This document shows positions 1 through 17,548 of a stretch of DNA of 64,000 nucleotides, piece after piece. Numbering within the stretch: the first letter of the stretch is position 1; every line of letters starts with the position of its first letter. A model generated the notes under the pieces. The model was not told the origin of the DNA. It was given only the letters and a program-made list of their open reading frames with translations, and searched no databases. The DNA is from Rhodobacteraceae bacterium HLUCCA12 (GTDB taxonomy: Bacteria > Pseudomonadota > Alphaproteobacteria > Rhodobacterales > Rhodobacteraceae), in the NCBI GenBank assembly GCA_001314715.1, contig LJSV01000004.1:1-64000 (forward strand), written 5' to 3'. The translations under genes and the position numbers were made by a program.

Positions 1-2307
<2,307 letters not shown>

Positions 2308-2319
2308 GTCAGCAGCTCC

Positions 2320-2790
2320 TTACCAGCGATAATGGCTGAACGCCTTGTTGGCGTCGGCCATCTTGTGAGTGTCTTCGCGCTTCTTCACGGCGGTGCCGCG
2401 GTTGTTCACCGCATCGGCCAGCTCGCCCGCGAGACGCTCTTCCATCGTGTTCTCGTTACGCTTGCGCGCAGCGATGATCAGCCAGCGAATTGCCAGCGCC
2501 TCGCGGCGCTCGGGGCGCACCTCGACGGGCACCTGGTAGGTCGCACCGCCAACCCGGCGCGAGCGAACCTCGACCGAAGGCTTGATGTTGTCGAGCGCCT
2601 CGTGGAACACTTCCACCGGAGCGCGCTTGAGTTTCTTCTCAACGCGGTCAAGCGCGTTGTAGACGATCGATTCGGCAACCGATTTCTTGCCGTCGATCAT
2701 CAGGTTGTTCATGAACTTCGACAGAACCTTGTCGCCGAACTTGGCGTCAGGGAGGATTTCGCGCTTTTCGGCAGCGTGACGACGCGACAT
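2320..2790 (-). CDS. rpsG: 30S ribosomal protein S7
   Basis: 156 aa [31 protein letters not shown]..; str operon context. Confidence 0.98.
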   Translation of the reverse strand: MSRRHAAEKREILPDAKFGDKVLSKFMNNLMIDGKKSVAESIVYNALDRVEKKLKRAPVEVFHEALDNIKPSVEVRSRRVGGATYQVPVEVRPERREALAIRWLIIAARKRNENTMEERLAGELADAVNNRGTAVKKREDTHKMADANKAFSHYRW

Positions 2791-2802
2791 GCTGGTCTCT
2801 CC

Positions 2803-3174
<372 letters not shown>

Positions 3175-3515
3175 TCGTTTCGCCCTATCTTGCAACCCGT
3201 TCATCCACCACTCGTCAGCGGGGTTTCCGGGGGCATTTCGCGTTTTGGTGCCCTGCGCGTCCGCAAAACACAAAGCCGCATGCGCCTTCGTCCTCGGAGG
3301 CGCCGCGGTGGAATTCCAGAGGATCGAGGCCATCCAGCCCGGATCGTGACCACTAGATATCTAAAGCCCCTGAACCGACATGCATGCATACCGGACCCGG
3401 GTGCGCGCCGTATATGAGGAGTCGCGGGGGTTGTCAACAGCCACCAGCCTCTTTGCCACGCCACGATGCCGTGCTAGCGATCATGCCGCGAACGACGTCA
3501 CGCAGGGGAACAGAG

Positions 3516-4319
3516 ATGCAGGTTCTTGGGCTATGCCGATTTTCCTGGCCGGCGATCGGTGGATTTCAGACCATGCATGAAACGCCGCGCGAGCGGGCCC
3601 GCTACCTCTATGCCCCTGCCCGTATGGAAGAGCGTTTCCGCTATTTCGAAAGCTTTACCCTGCCCAGCCTTCGCGGGCAGACCGATCAGGATTTTTCCCT
3701 GATCGTCGTCATCGGCCCCGACCTGCCCGAGCCCTACCTTGCGCGGCTGCGCGATCTGCTGGCAGGGCTGCCTCAAGCGGTGGTGCAGGTGCAGGCCCCC
3801 GGTCAGCACCGGCCGGTGATGCAGGGCGCGATCAACGCGGCACGGCGCTGGGACAAGAAGCGCTGCATCCAGTTCCGAATCGATGACGACGACGCCGTGA
3901 ACCTGCGGTTCGTCGAACGTCTGCGCCAGATCGCCCATGACGCGGGGCCGCTGATCGCGTCATCGCCGACCTTTGCCATAGACTTCAACAATGGTCATGT
4001 CGCCTATCCCGGCACCGAAGGCATATTCGCCCTGCCCGTTCGGCGGTCGTTCTGGGCGCCCGGTCTGGCCGCGGTCATGGGGCCCTGGAACAAGCAGACG
4101 ATCATGAATTTCAATCACGCGCGCATCTGGGAACGGATGCCGGCATTGTCCCTGCCCGCGCCGGACATGTTCGTGCGCGGATTGGGACGGCACAACGACT
4201 CGGGCTTTGATCGAGGGGAGGCCCCGGCCCTGCTGGACCGGACACAGGAAGTCGCGTTTCGTGCGGCCTACGGCATTTGCGCCGATCAGATACGAACGCT
4301 CTTTGCCGCGCGCCGCTGA
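3516..4319 (+). CDS. Putative rhamnosyl transferase / glycosyltransferase-like protein
   Basis: MQVLGLCRFSWPAIGGFQTMHETPRERARYLYAPARMEERFRYFESFTLPSLRGQTDQDFSLIVVIG resembles the putative rhamnosyl transferase family (PF11316) as recalled; start chosen at internal ATG. Confidence 0.75.
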   Translation: MQVLGLCRFSWPAIGGFQTMHETPRERARYLYAPARMEERFRYFESFTLPSLRGQTDQDFSLIVVIGPDLPEPYLARLRDLLAGLPQAVVQVQAPGQHRPVMQGAINAARRWDKKRCIQFRIDDDDAVNLRFVERLRQIAHDAGPLIASSPTFAIDFNNGHVAYPGTEGIFALPVRRSFWAPGLAAVMGPWNKQTIMNFNHARIWERMPALSLPAPDMFVRGLGRHNDSGFDRGEAPALLDRTQEVAFRAAYGICADQIRTLFAARR

Positions 4320-5185
4320 CGCGCGATGCGCTGGCGCTCGCGGTAGAGCGTGAACAGCCCCGTGGCCACGATCAGCCCTGCCCCGGACATGGTGATCGCA
4401 TCGGGCCAATCGCCGAACACCAGAAAGCCCAGCACCAGCGCCCAGACCAGCCCCGTGTAGCGATAGGGGGTGACCAGACTCAATTCGCCCACCCGCATCG
4501 CCATCACCGACAGCAGATAGCCGCCGATGATCAAAACCCCGGCACCCGCCAGCGCCAGGGTTACCGAGGTCGATGGCGTGACCCAGTCGTCTCCCAGGCT
4601 TCCAACGGCGGCAAAGGCCGTCACCCCCGCTGCCGTGGTCAGGGCGACCGTCATCGACGGAACGGCCCGCGACATGCGCCGCGTCACCAGATCGCGCAGG
4701 GTCACGCAGGCAACAGCCAGCAGCGCCATGATCGCGTGATGGTCAAAACCATCGGCATCTGGCCGCACGATCAACAGCACCCCGACAAAGCCCACCAGAA
4801 TCGCCAGCAGGCGCCGCCAGCCCACCGGCTCACGCAGGAACAGGGCCCCGGCCAGCGTGATCGTCAGCGGCAGGGCCTGCAAGATCGCGGTCACATTGGC
4901 CAGGGGCATGCTGAAAAGCGCGCTGAGAAAGAAATAGGCCGACGCCGCCTCGGCCAGAACACGCAGGGCGACCAGCTTGCAGTCGCGCGGGTCCAGTTGC
5001 GGGCGCAGCGCCCCAAGCCGCCAGGCAATGACCAGAAACAGCGCGGTGGTGATGATACCGCGCAGCAGCAGCGCCTGAAACAGCGGCAGTTCGGCCGAGA
5101 CCAGTTTCATCAGAGCGTCATTCATGACAAACGCCGCCATGCTGCCCATCATCAGCAGCGCCCCGCGGGTGTTGTCCGAAATCAT
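4286..5185 (-). CDS. EamA/DMT family transporter
   Basis: ~10 hydrophobic segments, EamA-like repeats (LFLREPVGWRRLLAILVGFVGVLLIVRPD); start taken at MISDNTRGALLMM. Confidence 0.85.
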   Translation of the reverse strand: MISDNTRGALLMMGSMAAFVMNDALMKLVSAELPLFQALLLRGIITTALFLVIAWRLGALRPQLDPRDCKLVALRVLAEAASAYFFLSALFSMPLANVTAILQALPLTITLAGALFLREPVGWRRLLAILVGFVGVLLIVRPDADGFDHHAIMALLAVACVTLRDLVTRRMSRAVPSMTVALTTAAGVTAFAAVGSLGDDWVTPSTSVTLALAGAGVLIIGGYLLSVMAMRVGELSLVTPYRYTGLVWALVLGFLVFGDWPDAITMSGAGLIVATGLFTLYRERQRIARQRRAAKSVRI

Positions 5186-5298
5186 CCGCCCCCCGTCCCT
5201 CCAGACCCTCACGTCGCCCTCACCGGCGGTGCCCGGTCCATCGGCAATCAATGCCCGGCGTCGCCGCGAAAGAAAAGCAGTCAGCTTCCCCCAGTCAT

Positions 5299-5328
5299 GA
5301 AAAACCCCCCGCCGATGCGGCGGGGGGC
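5299..5328 (-). terminator. Rho-independent terminator downstream of rpoC
   Basis: Minus strand reads GCCCCCCGCCGCATCGGCGGGGGGTTTTTC: GC-only stem followed by T-run, just past the rpoC stop. Confidence 0.85.
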
Positions 5329-5359
5329 ATTATCGTCGGGGCGCGAGGCCGGCCGCAGA

Positions 5360-9586
<4,227 letters not shown>

Positions 9587-9617
9587 CTCATCATCCTTCA
9601 ATGGGTGCGGGGAAGGT

Positions 9618-9643
9618 CAGGATGGGCGGTGACGCCCATCCTG
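9618..9643. repeat. Perfect 10-bp palindromic hairpin in rpoB-rpoC spacer
   Basis: CAGGATGGGC-GGTGAC-GCCCATCCTG read directly. Confidence 0.8.
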
Positions 9644-9654
9644 CGAGGCGATCC

Positions 9655-12600
9655 TCAATCCTCTTCCTCCGAATCCAGGAGTTCCATGTTCAGACCAAGG
9701 CCGCGGACTTCCTTCACCAGAACGTTGAAGGATTCGGGCACGCCGGCCTCGAAGTTGTCCTCGCCCTTGACGATGCTTTCATAGACCTTGGTACGGCCAG
9801 CCACGTCGTCGGACTTCACGGTCAGCATTTCCTGCAAGGTGTAGGCGGCGCCGTATGCCTCAAGCGCCCAGACCTCCATCTCACCAAGCCGCTGACCGCC
9901 GAACTGCGCCTTGCCGCCCAACGGCTGCTGTGTGACCAGCGAGTAGGGGCCGGTCGAGCGCGCGTGCAGTTTGTCATCGACCAGGTGGTGCAGCTTGAGC
10001 ATGTATTTCGTGCCCACGGTCACCGGACGCGCAAAGGCCTCGCCGGTGCGGCCGTCGTATGCCTGCGACTGTCCTGACGCATCGAACCCGGCCTTGATCA
10101 GAACCTCGTTCACATCGGGTTCCTTGGCCCCGTCAAAGACCGGCGTGCCGATCGGCACACCGCCGGTCACGGTACCGGCCGATTCGATCAACGCCTCTTC
10201 GTCCATACCGGCGAATGCGGCGTCATAGACCTCGTCGCTATAGGCGATGCGCATGGCATCGCGCACCGGGGTCATGTCGCCCGAGCGCCGATACTCCTGC
10301 AAGGCCTCGTCGATCTGCACACCCAGGCCGCGCAATGCCCAGCCCATGTGGGTTTCCAGAATCTGCCCGACGTTCATACGCGAGGGCACGCCCAAGGGGT
10401 TCAGAACCAGATCGACGGTGGTGCCATCGGCCAGGAACGGCATGTCCTCTTCCGGAACCACTTTCGATATGACGCCCTTGTTGCCGTGGCGTCCGGCCAT
10501 CTTGTCGCCCGGCTGAAGCTTGCGCTTGATCGCCAGGAACACCTTGACCATCTTCATCACACCGGGGGGCAGGTCGTCGCCGCGGCGAACCTTCTCGACC
10601 TTGTCCTCGAAGCGGTGATTCAGCGCGCGCTTTTGTTGGTCATAGAGCGCGTTCAGCGCCTCGACCTCTTGCGCGGCGGCCTCGTCGCCGAGGGCAAGCT
10701 GCCACCACTGGCCGCGACTAAGCGATTCCAGCAACTCCTCGTTGATCTCGGAATTCGGGCGGACGCCTTTCGGCCCCTTTACCGCCGTCTTGCCCAGGAT
10801 CAGCTGTTGCAAACGCGCATAGATGTTGCGCTCAAGGATCGCCAGCTCGTCGTCGCGGTCGCGCGACAGCCGTTCGATCTCTTCGCGCTCGATCTGAAGC
10901 GCACGCTCGTCCTTGTCGACGCCGTGACGGTTGAACACCCGCACCTCGACCACGGTGCCATAGGCGCCGGGCGGCAAACGCAGCGACGTGTCGCGCACGT
11001 CCGAGGCCTTTTCACCGAAGATCGCGCGCAAGAGCTTTTCTTCCGGGGTCATCGGGCTTTCGCCCTTGGGCGTGATCTTGCCCACCAGAATATCGCCGGC
11101 CTGCACCTCGGCCCCGATGTAGACGATCCCGGCTTCGTCAAGGTTGCGCAGGGCTTCCTCGCCGACATTGGGAATGTCGCGGGTGATTTCCTCGGGCCCA
11201 AGCTTGGTGTCGCGCGCCGCGACCTCGTATTCCTCGATATGGATCGAGGTGAACACGTCATCCTTGAGGATGCGCTCGGAGATCAGGATCGAGTCCTCGT
11301 AGTTGTAGCCGTTCCACGGCATGAAGGCGACGGTCACGTTGCGCCCGACCGCCAGTTCGCCCATGTCGGTGCTGGGCCCGTCGGCGATGACCTCGCCACG
11401 CTCGACCGTATCACCCACCTTGACCAGCGGACGCTGGTTGATGCACGAGGACTGGTTCGAACGCTTGAACTTGCGCAGGCGATAGATGTCGACCCCCGGC
11501 TCGCCCGGTTCCAGCATCTCGGTTGCGCGCACGACGATCCGCTGGGCATCGACCTGGTCGATGATACCGGCGCGGCGCGCCATGATCGACGAGCCCGAAT
11601 CGCGCGCCACGATCGCTTCGATCCCGGTGCCGACAAGCGGGGCATCCGATTTCAGAAGCGGCACCGCCTGGCGCATCATGTTCGAGCCCATCAGGGCACG
11701 GTTGGCGTCGTCGTTTTCAAGGAACGGAATCAGCGACGCGGCGACCGACACCAGCTGCTTGGGCGACACGTCGATCAGATCGATCGTTTCGCGCGGAGCC
11801 AGCTGGAACTCGCCACCCTTGCGGGTCGAGACCAGATCGTTGACGAAGCCGCCATCGGCATCCAGCGTTGCGTTCGCCTGAGCGATGACGTGGCGCTGCT
11901 CCTCGGTGGCCGACAGATAGATCACCTCGTCGGTCACCTTTCCGTCCACGACCTTGCGATAGGGCGTTTCGATGAAGCCATACTTGTTGACACGGGCATA
12001 GGTCGCAAGCGAGTTGATCAGACCGATGTTCTGCCCTTCGGGCGTTTCGATCGGGCACATGCGGCCGTAATGGGTCGGATGCACGTCGCGCACCTCGAAC
12101 CCCGCGCGTTCGCGCGTCAGGCCACCCGGACCAAGCGCCGACAGGCGCCGCTTGTGGGTCACCTCGGACAGCGGGTTGGTCTGATCCATGAACTGCGACA
12201 GCTGGCTTGAGCCGAAGAATTCACGCACCGCCGCAGCCGCCGGTTTGGCGTTGATCAGATCTTGCGGCATCACGGTGTCGATTTCGACCGACGACATGCG
12301 CTCGCGGATCGCGCGCTCCATGCGCAGAAGGCCCAGGCGATACTGGTTTTCCATCAGCTCGCCCACCGAACGCACACGGCGGTTGCCCAGATGGTCGATG
12401 TCGTCGATCTCGCCCCTGCCGTCGCGCAGTTCCACCAGCGCCCTGATGCAGGCAATGATGTCCTCGCGGCGCAGCGTGCGCTGGGTGTCCGGCGCATCGA
12501 GATCGAGCCGCATGTTCATCTTGACCCGGCCCACGGCCGACAGGTCGTAGCGTTCGCTGTCGAAAAACAGCGTATCGAACAGCGCGGCGGCGGCGTCATA

Positions 12601-13791
12601 GGTTGGGGGCTCGCCCGGACGCATCACGCGATAGATCTCCATCAGCGCGCCTTCGCGGTTCCAGACCTTGTCGGCAGCCATCGTGTTGCGGATGTAGGGG
12701 CCGACGTTGACACCGTCGATGTCCAGCACCGGAATATCGGTGATGCCCTGATCCATCAGCACCTTCAGCGAACCGCCCTTGACCTCGCCATCCTTGTCCA
12801 GATCCCAGGTCAGTTCGTCACCGGCCTCGACCCAGATCTCGCCGGTTTCCTCGTTGATGATGTCGCGCGCAACGAACCGGCCGACGATATAGTCGAACGG
12901 CACCAGCAGCTCGGTAACCTTGCCCTCGTCGATCCATTTCTTGACCATCCGCGGCGTGGCCTTGTCACCGGCCTTGAGGATGACCTCGCCGGTGGCGGCA
13001 TCGACCAGATCCATCGTCGGACGGGTGCCGCGCACGCGCTCGGGGAAGAAGCGCGTAACCCAGCCGCGCCCCTTTTCCAGGCGATAGTTCACCGTGTCGT
13101 AATAGGCGTCCATGATCGCTTCCTGATCCATGCCGAGGGCATAAAGCAGGGTCGTCACCGGCAGTTTCCGGCGGCGGTCGATGCGGGCAAAGACCAGATC
13201 CTTGGGATCGAATTCGAAATCCAGCCACGAACCGCGATAGGGGATGATCCGGCACTGGAACAGCAGCTTGCCCGAGGAATGGGTCTTGCCCTTGTCATGA
13301 TCGAAGAACACGCCGGGCGAACGGTGCATCTGGCTGACGACCACGCGCTCGGTGCCGTTGACGATGAACGTGCCGTTCGGCGTCATGAGCGGCATGTCGC
13401 CCATGAACACTTCCTGTTCCTTGATGTCCTTGACCGACTTCGCGCTGGTGTCGGGATCGACATCGAACACGATCAGTCGCAGCGTGACCTTCAGCGGCGC
13501 CGCATAGGTCATGTCGCGGGTCTGGCATTCGTCGATATCGTATTTGGGCTTTTCCAGCTCGTATTTCACGAATTCCAGAACTGCCGTCTCGTTGAAATCC
13601 TTGATCGGGAATACCGACTGGAAGGTGCCCATCAGCCCTTCGCCGTCCAGCGGCTTTTCGCTGTCACCTGAGCGCAGGAACAGATCATAGGACGATTTCT
13701 GAACCTCGATGAGGTTCGGCATCTCCAGGACTTCGCGGATCTTGCCATACATCCGGCGGATGCGTTTCTGGCCAACGTAGGTCTGAGCCAT
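9655..13791 (-). CDS. rpoB: DNA-directed RNA polymerase subunit beta
   Basis: [39 protein letters not shown]..; [12 protein letters not shown] motif. Confidence 0.98.
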   Translation of the reverse strand: MAQTYVGQKRIRRMYGKIREVLEMPNLIEVQKSSYDLFLRSGDSEKPLDGEGLMGTFQSVFPIKDFNETAVLEFVKYELEKPKYDIDECQTRDMTYAAPLKVTLRLIVFDVDPDTSAKSVKDIKEQEVFMGDMPLMTPNGTFIVNGTERVVVSQMHRSPGVFFDHDKGKTHSSGKLLFQCRIIPYRGSWLDFEFDPKDLVFARIDRRRKLPVTTLLYALGMDQEAIMDAYYDTVNYRLEKGRGWVTRFFPERVRGTRPTMDLVDAATGEVILKAGDKATPRMVKKWIDEGKVTELLVPFDYIVGRFVARDIINEETGEIWVEAGDELTWDLDKDGEVKGGSLKVLMDQGITDIPVLDIDGVNVGPYIRNTMAADKVWNREGALMEIYRVMRPGEPPTYDAAAALFDTLFFDSERYDLSAVGRVKMNMRLDLDAPDTQRTLRREDIIACIRALVELRDGRGEIDDIDHLGNRRVRSVGELMENQYRLGLLRMERAIRERMSSVEIDTVMPQDLINAKPAAAAVREFFGSSQLSQFMDQTNPLSEVTHKRRLSALGPGGLTRERAGFEVRDVHPTHYGRMCPIETPEGQNIGLINSLATYARVNKYGFIETPYRKVVDGKVTDEVIYLSATEEQRHVIAQANATLDADGGFVNDLVSTRKGGEFQLAPRETIDLIDVSPKQLVSVAASLIPFLENDDANRALMGSNMMRQAVPLLKSDAPLVGTGIEAIVARDSGSSIMARRAGIIDQVDAQRIVVRATEMLEPGEPGVDIYRLRKFKRSNQSSCINQRPLVKVGDTVERGEVIADGPSTDMGELAVGRNVTVAFMPWNGYNYEDSILISERILKDDVFTSIHIEEYEVAARDTKLGPEEITRDIPNVGEEALRNLDEAGIVYIGAEVQAGDILVGKITPKGESPMTPEEKLLRAIFGEKASDVRDTSLRLPPGAYGTVVEVRVFNRHGVDKDERALQIEREEIERLSRDRDDELAILERNIYARLQQLILGKTAVKGPKGVRPNSEINEELLESLSRGQWWQLALGDEAAAQEVEALNALYDQQKRALNHRFEDKVEKVRRGDDLPPGVMKMVKVFLAIKRKLQPGDKMAGRHGNKGVISKVVPEEDMPFLADGTTVDLVLNPLGVPSRMNVGQILETHMGWALRGLGVQIDEALQEYRRSGDMTPVRDAMRIAYSDEVYDAAFAGMDEEALIESAGTVTGGVPIGTPVFDGAKEPDVNEVLIKAGFDASGQSQAYDGRTGEAFARPVTVGTKYMLKLHHLVDDKLHARSTGPYSLVTQQPLGGKAQFGGQRLGEMEVWALEAYGAAYTLQEMLTVKSDDVAGRTKVYESIVKGEDNFEAGVPESFNVLVKEVRGLGLNMELLDSEEED

Positions 13792-13951
13792 GCTCGGTAT
13801 CACCTTTCATTCTTTCGCGGGCGCGCGTGCCGTGGGGCCTCGGCCGTGCCGCCGCTTGCGAAACAGAAGCGCGAGCTCCATTCTTGCAGACCGTCCCACC
13901 GGCCTGCGCCCGAGCCCGTGCTGCTTCTGGGCGAGGTTCCAGGGTTGGAGC

Positions 13952-13977
13952 CCCGGCCAGAAACAGCTTTGGCCGGG
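13952..13977 (-). other. Hairpin in rplL-rpoB intergenic leader (possible attenuator/processing site)
   Basis: CCCGGCC-(12 nt)-GGCCGGG inverted repeat in the ~245-nt rplL-rpoB spacer. Confidence 0.45.
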
Positions 13978-14036
13978 CCCGGAACTGTGCCGGACCCAGC
14001 CATGTCATACGGTCAGGGTGCCCGGCACCCCGACGA

Positions 14037-14420
14037 TCACTTCAGCTCGACTTTCGCACCAGCGTCTTCGAGCTTTTTCTTGATCTCTTCGGCTTCGGCC
14101 TTCGGAGCCTGCTCCTTGACGGCCTTGCCACCGGCTTCGACCAGGTCCTTGGCTTCTTTCAGGCCCAGACCGGTGATCGCGCGGACTTCCTTGATCACGT
14201 TGATCTTGTTGGCGCCGGCTTCGACCAGGATGACGTCGAATTCGGTCTTTTCCTCGACAGCGGCGCCGGCGTCACCGCCTGCGGCCGGACCGGCCATCAT
14301 CACCGCGCCGCCAGCGGCGGGCTCGATGCCGTATTCGTCCTTGAGGATTTGCTTCAGCTCCTGGGCTTCCAGCAGCGTGAGGTTCACGATTTGCTCGGCG
14401 AGTGCTTTCAGATCAGCCAT
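14037..14420 (-). CDS. rplL: 50S ribosomal protein L7/L12
   Basis: [58 protein letters not shown]. Confidence 0.98.
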   Translation of the reverse strand: MADLKALAEQIVNLTLLEAQELKQILKDEYGIEPAAGGAVMMAGPAAGGDAGAAVEEKTEFDVILVEAGANKINVIKEVRAITGLGLKEAKDLVEAGGKAVKEQAPKAEAEEIKKKLEDAGAKVELK

Positions 14421-14489
14421 TTTTCCGTTTCCATTCTAACAGGGTGTTTCCGACATGGGACAGCGTCCGCATGCGGGCCTTTGAGTTGC

Positions 14490-15005
14490 TCACGCGGCTT
14501 CGCGCTCCTCGAGCGAGGAGAGGATGCCCGCGATGTTCGAAGCAGGTGCGCCAATGGCCCCGGCGATGTTCGAGGCAGGAGCGCCGATGCAGGACACGAC
14601 CTGAGCGATAAGCTCTTCGCGCGAGGGCATCGAAGCCACGGCCTTGACACCATCCGGCGTCAGTGCCGACTCGCCCATCGCCCCACCAAGAATTTCAAGC
14701 TTCTTGTTGGTTTTGGCGAATTCGTCGACCACCTTCGCCGCGGCGACGGGGTCTTCGGAATAGGCGAGAACGGTCATGCCCGTCAGAAGGTCGGCGATGC
14801 TTGCGCAGGGCTTTCCCTCAAGGGCGATCTTGGCAAGCCTGTTCTTGGCGACACGCACGGCACCGCCCGCTTCACGCATTTTCGCGCGCAGGCCCTGCAT
14901 CTCGGCAACCGTAAGACCCGCGTAGTGTGCAACGACGACCACGCCAGAGCTTTCGAAGATCTGGCCGAGTTCCTCGACCACTTTCTCTTTTTGGGCTCTA
15001 TCCAC
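14490..15005 (-). CDS. rplJ: 50S ribosomal protein L10
   Basis: (V/M)[50 protein letters not shown] start at 15005 gives canonical length. Confidence 0.95.
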   Translation of the reverse strand: MDRAQKEKVVEELGQIFESSGVVVVAHYAGLTVAEMQGLRAKMREAGGAVRVAKNRLAKIALEGKPCASIADLLTGMTVLAYSEDPVAAAKVVDEFAKTNKKLEILGGAMGESALTPDGVKAVASMPSREELIAQVVSCIGAPASNIAGAIGAPASNIAGILSSLEEREAA

Positions 15006-15189
15006 AGGTTTACTCCAAGGTTGGGGGTTTCCCCCCGGCTCATGTTTGTCCCGGACCAGGGCCCGGAACGTTCGGGTCCGCAAGGGAGCCGAGGCCAAAA
15101 CCGCCCGAGGGAACCCCCGGCCAAATTCGTCTCGTTCCCCATCTCAGGCAGGAGATTAAGCCCTTTCGGGCACCCGCCGTCTCGGACAG

Positions 15190-15211
15190 GACGGGGCGTT
15201 TCCGCCCCGTC
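15190..15211 (-). other. Stable hairpin in rplA-rplJ spacer (candidate part of an L10-type leader)
   Basis: GACGGGGC-GTTTCC-GCCCCGTC perfect 8-bp stem; an adjacent CCCCGG-CGAA-CCGGGG hairpin lies at ~15214-15229; no T-run on minus strand. Confidence 0.4.
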
Positions 15212-15268
15212 ACCCCCGGCGAACCGGGGATTGCTTGCGCGCCGGGCGTGCCTGCCCGCCGCGCCAGA

Positions 15269-15967
15269 TTATTGCGCCGTTGCCGATGCCAGATCGACGC
15301 TCACGCCCGGCCCCATGGTCGAGGACAGCGAGACCTTCTTCAGATAGGCACCCTTGGCGCCGGTCGGCTTGGCCTTGGCCACCGCATCGACGAATGCGCG
15401 CACGTTCTGCGCCAGCTGATCGGCATTGAACGACACCTTGCCGACACCGGCATGGATGATCCCGGCCTTCTCGACTTTGAACTGGACCTCGCCGCCCTTG
15501 GCATTCTTGACGGCTTGCGCGACATCCATTGTCACCGTGCCCACCTTGGGGTTCGGCATCAGGTTGCGCGGACCCAGGATCTTGCCCAGACGGCCGACCA
15601 GGGGCATCATGTCCGGCGTCGCAATGCAGCGATCGAACTCGATCTTGCCTTGCTGGATCGTTTCCATCAGGTCTTCGGCCCCGACGATGTCGGCACCGGC
15701 GTCCTTGGCCTCGTCGGCCTTGGGGCCGCGGGCAAAGACCGCCACGCGCACCGTCTTGCCGGTGCCGTTGGGCAGGGTCACGACGCCACGGACCATCTGA
15801 TCGGCATGCCGCGGATCGACGCCCAGGTTGAGCGCGATCTCAACGGTTTCGTCGAACTTGGCGTTGGCGTTGCCCTTGATCAGGCCGAGAGCGTCCTCGA
15901 CCGAAAGGTTTGCCTTGCCGTCAAAGGCTTCGCGGGCGGCGCGGGTGCGTTTTCCAAGCTTTGCCAT
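15269..15967 (-). CDS. rplA: 50S ribosomal protein L1
   Basis: [61 protein letters not shown]. Confidence 0.98.
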   Translation of the reverse strand: MAKLGKRTRAAREAFDGKANLSVEDALGLIKGNANAKFDETVEIALNLGVDPRHADQMVRGVVTLPNGTGKTVRVAVFARGPKADEAKDAGADIVGAEDLMETIQQGKIEFDRCIATPDMMPLVGRLGKILGPRNLMPNPKVGTVTMDVAQAVKNAKGGEVQFKVEKAGIIHAGVGKVSFNADQLAQNVRAFVDAVAKAKPTGAKGAYLKKVSLSSTMGPGVSVDLASATAQ

Positions 15968-15970
15968 GGT

Positions 15971-16423
15971 TTATCCCTTCACCTCGATGCCGCAGGACTT
16001 CGCCGAGCCCAGAATGATCTGCATTGCACCCTCGACGTCGATGGCGTTCAGATCCTTCATCTTGGCTTCGGCGATCTCGCGCACCTGCTTGACGGTGACG
16101 GTGCCCGCAGTCTCGCGACCCGGCTTTTCCGCACCCTTGGCGCGGCTGCGCTTGCCGACGGGCTTCAGGCCGGCGGCACGCTTGAGATACCATGACGCAG
16201 GCGGCGTCTTCAGCTCCATGCTGAATGACTTGTCCTGATAATAGGTGATCACCACCGGAACCGGCGAGCCCGGCTCCATGTCTGCCGACTTCGCGTTGAA
16301 GTCCTTGCAGAACTGCATGATGTTGATCCCGCGCTGACCCAGCGCAGGGCCGACGGGAGGCGAGGGGTTGGCCTGCCCCGCCTTCACTTGCAGCTTCAGC
16401 TGCCCGATTACTTTCTTGGCCAT
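15971..16423 (-). CDS. rplK: 50S ribosomal protein L11
   Basis: [45 protein letters not shown]. Confidence 0.98.
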   Translation of the reverse strand: MAKKVIGQLKLQVKAGQANPSPPVGPALGQRGINIMQFCKDFNAKSADMEPGSPVPVVITYYQDKSFSMELKTPPASWYLKRAAGLKPVGKRSRAKGAEKPGRETAGTVTVKQVREIAEAKMKDLNAIDVEGAMQIILGSAKSCGIEVKG

Positions 16424-16517
16424 TCGGCCTCTCCTTCTGTCACCGCCCCGGCATGCGGGGCCTGCTTAGTGGTCCGGCCAGATGCCCGGCGGGCATCCGC
16501 GCCTCCCACGGGATCGC

Positions 16518-17051
16518 TCAGGCGGTTTTCTGCACCTGAGTGAATTCCAGATCGACCGGCGTCGGACGACCGAAGATCGACACCATGACCTTCAGGCGGT
16601 TGTTTTCCTCGTCCGCCTCTTCGACCATGCCCGAGAACCCTTCGAACGGGCCGTCGGTCACCTTGACCTGCTCGCCGATCTCGAACCGGATCAGGTTGCG
16701 CGGCGCCTCCTGCCCTTCCTCGACACGGTTGAGGATCAGGTTCACCTCTTCGTCGCGCATCGGGCTGGGCTTGCCCTGCTGGCCCAGGAAACCGGTCACG
16801 CGGTTGATCGAGTTGATCAGGTGATAGGTCCGGGTGTTCATCTCCATGCGCACGAGGACATAGCCGGGCATGAACCGACGCTCGCTGCTGACCTTCTTGC
16901 CGCGACGAACCTCGATCACCTCTTCGGTGGGCACCAGGACTTCTTCGATCTCGTCTTCCAGACCGGCCTCGGCCGCGGCGACGCGTATCTGCTCGGCGAC
17001 CTTCTTTTCGAAATTCGAGAGCACGCTCACCGAATACCAGCGCATCGCCAT
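16518..17051 (-). CDS. nusG: Transcription termination/antitermination protein NusG
   Basis: MAMRWYSVSVLSNFEKKVAEQIR..; KOW region VTDGPFEGFSGMVEEADEENNRLKVMVSIFGRPTPVDLEFTQV. Confidence 0.98.
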   Translation of the reverse strand: MAMRWYSVSVLSNFEKKVAEQIRVAAAEAGLEDEIEEVLVPTEEVIEVRRGKKVSSERRFMPGYVLVRMEMNTRTYHLINSINRVTGFLGQQGKPSPMRDEEVNLILNRVEEGQEAPRNLIRFEIGEQVKVTDGPFEGFSGMVEEADEENNRLKVMVSIFGRPTPVDLEFTQVQKTA

Positions 17052-17148
17052 CCGTCCGTCCTAACCTCGCACCGGGCGGAAGTTCCGCCGCAATTCTGAT
17101 ATTCTCCGCGTTTCGCACAGGGTTGCGAACCGCGCCGATCCGACCAGC

Positions 17149-17176
17149 AAAAAATGTGCGCACCGAATCGGTGCGC
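17149..17176 (-). terminator. Rho-independent terminator between secE and nusG
   Basis: Minus strand GCGCACC-GATTC-GGTGCGC-ACA-TTTTTT: 7-bp stem plus six Ts. Confidence 0.8.
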
Positions 17177-17267
17177 GCCATTCTGTCGGAGGTTGTCGCA
17201 GCCTTTATCGCCCATCGCGCCGCTTTTCAAGAGCGTATGGTGAAAAGATTGCGCCGCGGCCGACCTG

Positions 17268-17465
17268 TCAGCCGACCATGTCCAGTATGCCCGTCAGCCC
17301 GGTGCGGATCAGCAGATCGACCAGAAAGAAGAACACGGCCGTCAGCGATGCCAGAACCAGCACCATGATCGTGCTGATCGTCACTTCGCGCCGGTTCGGC
17401 CAGACGACCTTTGCGGTCTCGCTGCGAACCTGCTGAATGAACGTCAAGGGGTTGGTCTTGGCCAT
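17268..17465 (-). CDS. secE: Preprotein translocase subunit SecE
   Basis: MAKTNPLTFIQQVRSETAKVVWPNRREVTISTIMVLVLASLTAVFFFLVDLLIRTGLTGI. Confidence 0.95.
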   Translation of the reverse strand: MAKTNPLTFIQQVRSETAKVVWPNRREVTISTIMVLVLASLTAVFFFLVDLLIRTGLTGILDMVG

Positions 17466-17548
17466 GGGTGTCCTCTGGGCATCGGGCCCGGTGGCCCGTC
17501 TGCGCCCAGATAACGGCAAGCGCGCGGCAATTCAAGCCTTCGCGCCCG

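Noticed and set aside
3175-3333. N-terminal extension of rpsL in the ORF track
   Set aside because: Canonical S12 begins [12 protein letters not shown] at 3174; upstream codons are an open-frame read-through of the leader.
10348-13671. 620-aa and 469-aa + strand ORFs antisense to rpoB
   Set aside because: Antisense frame of a highly codon-biased gene.
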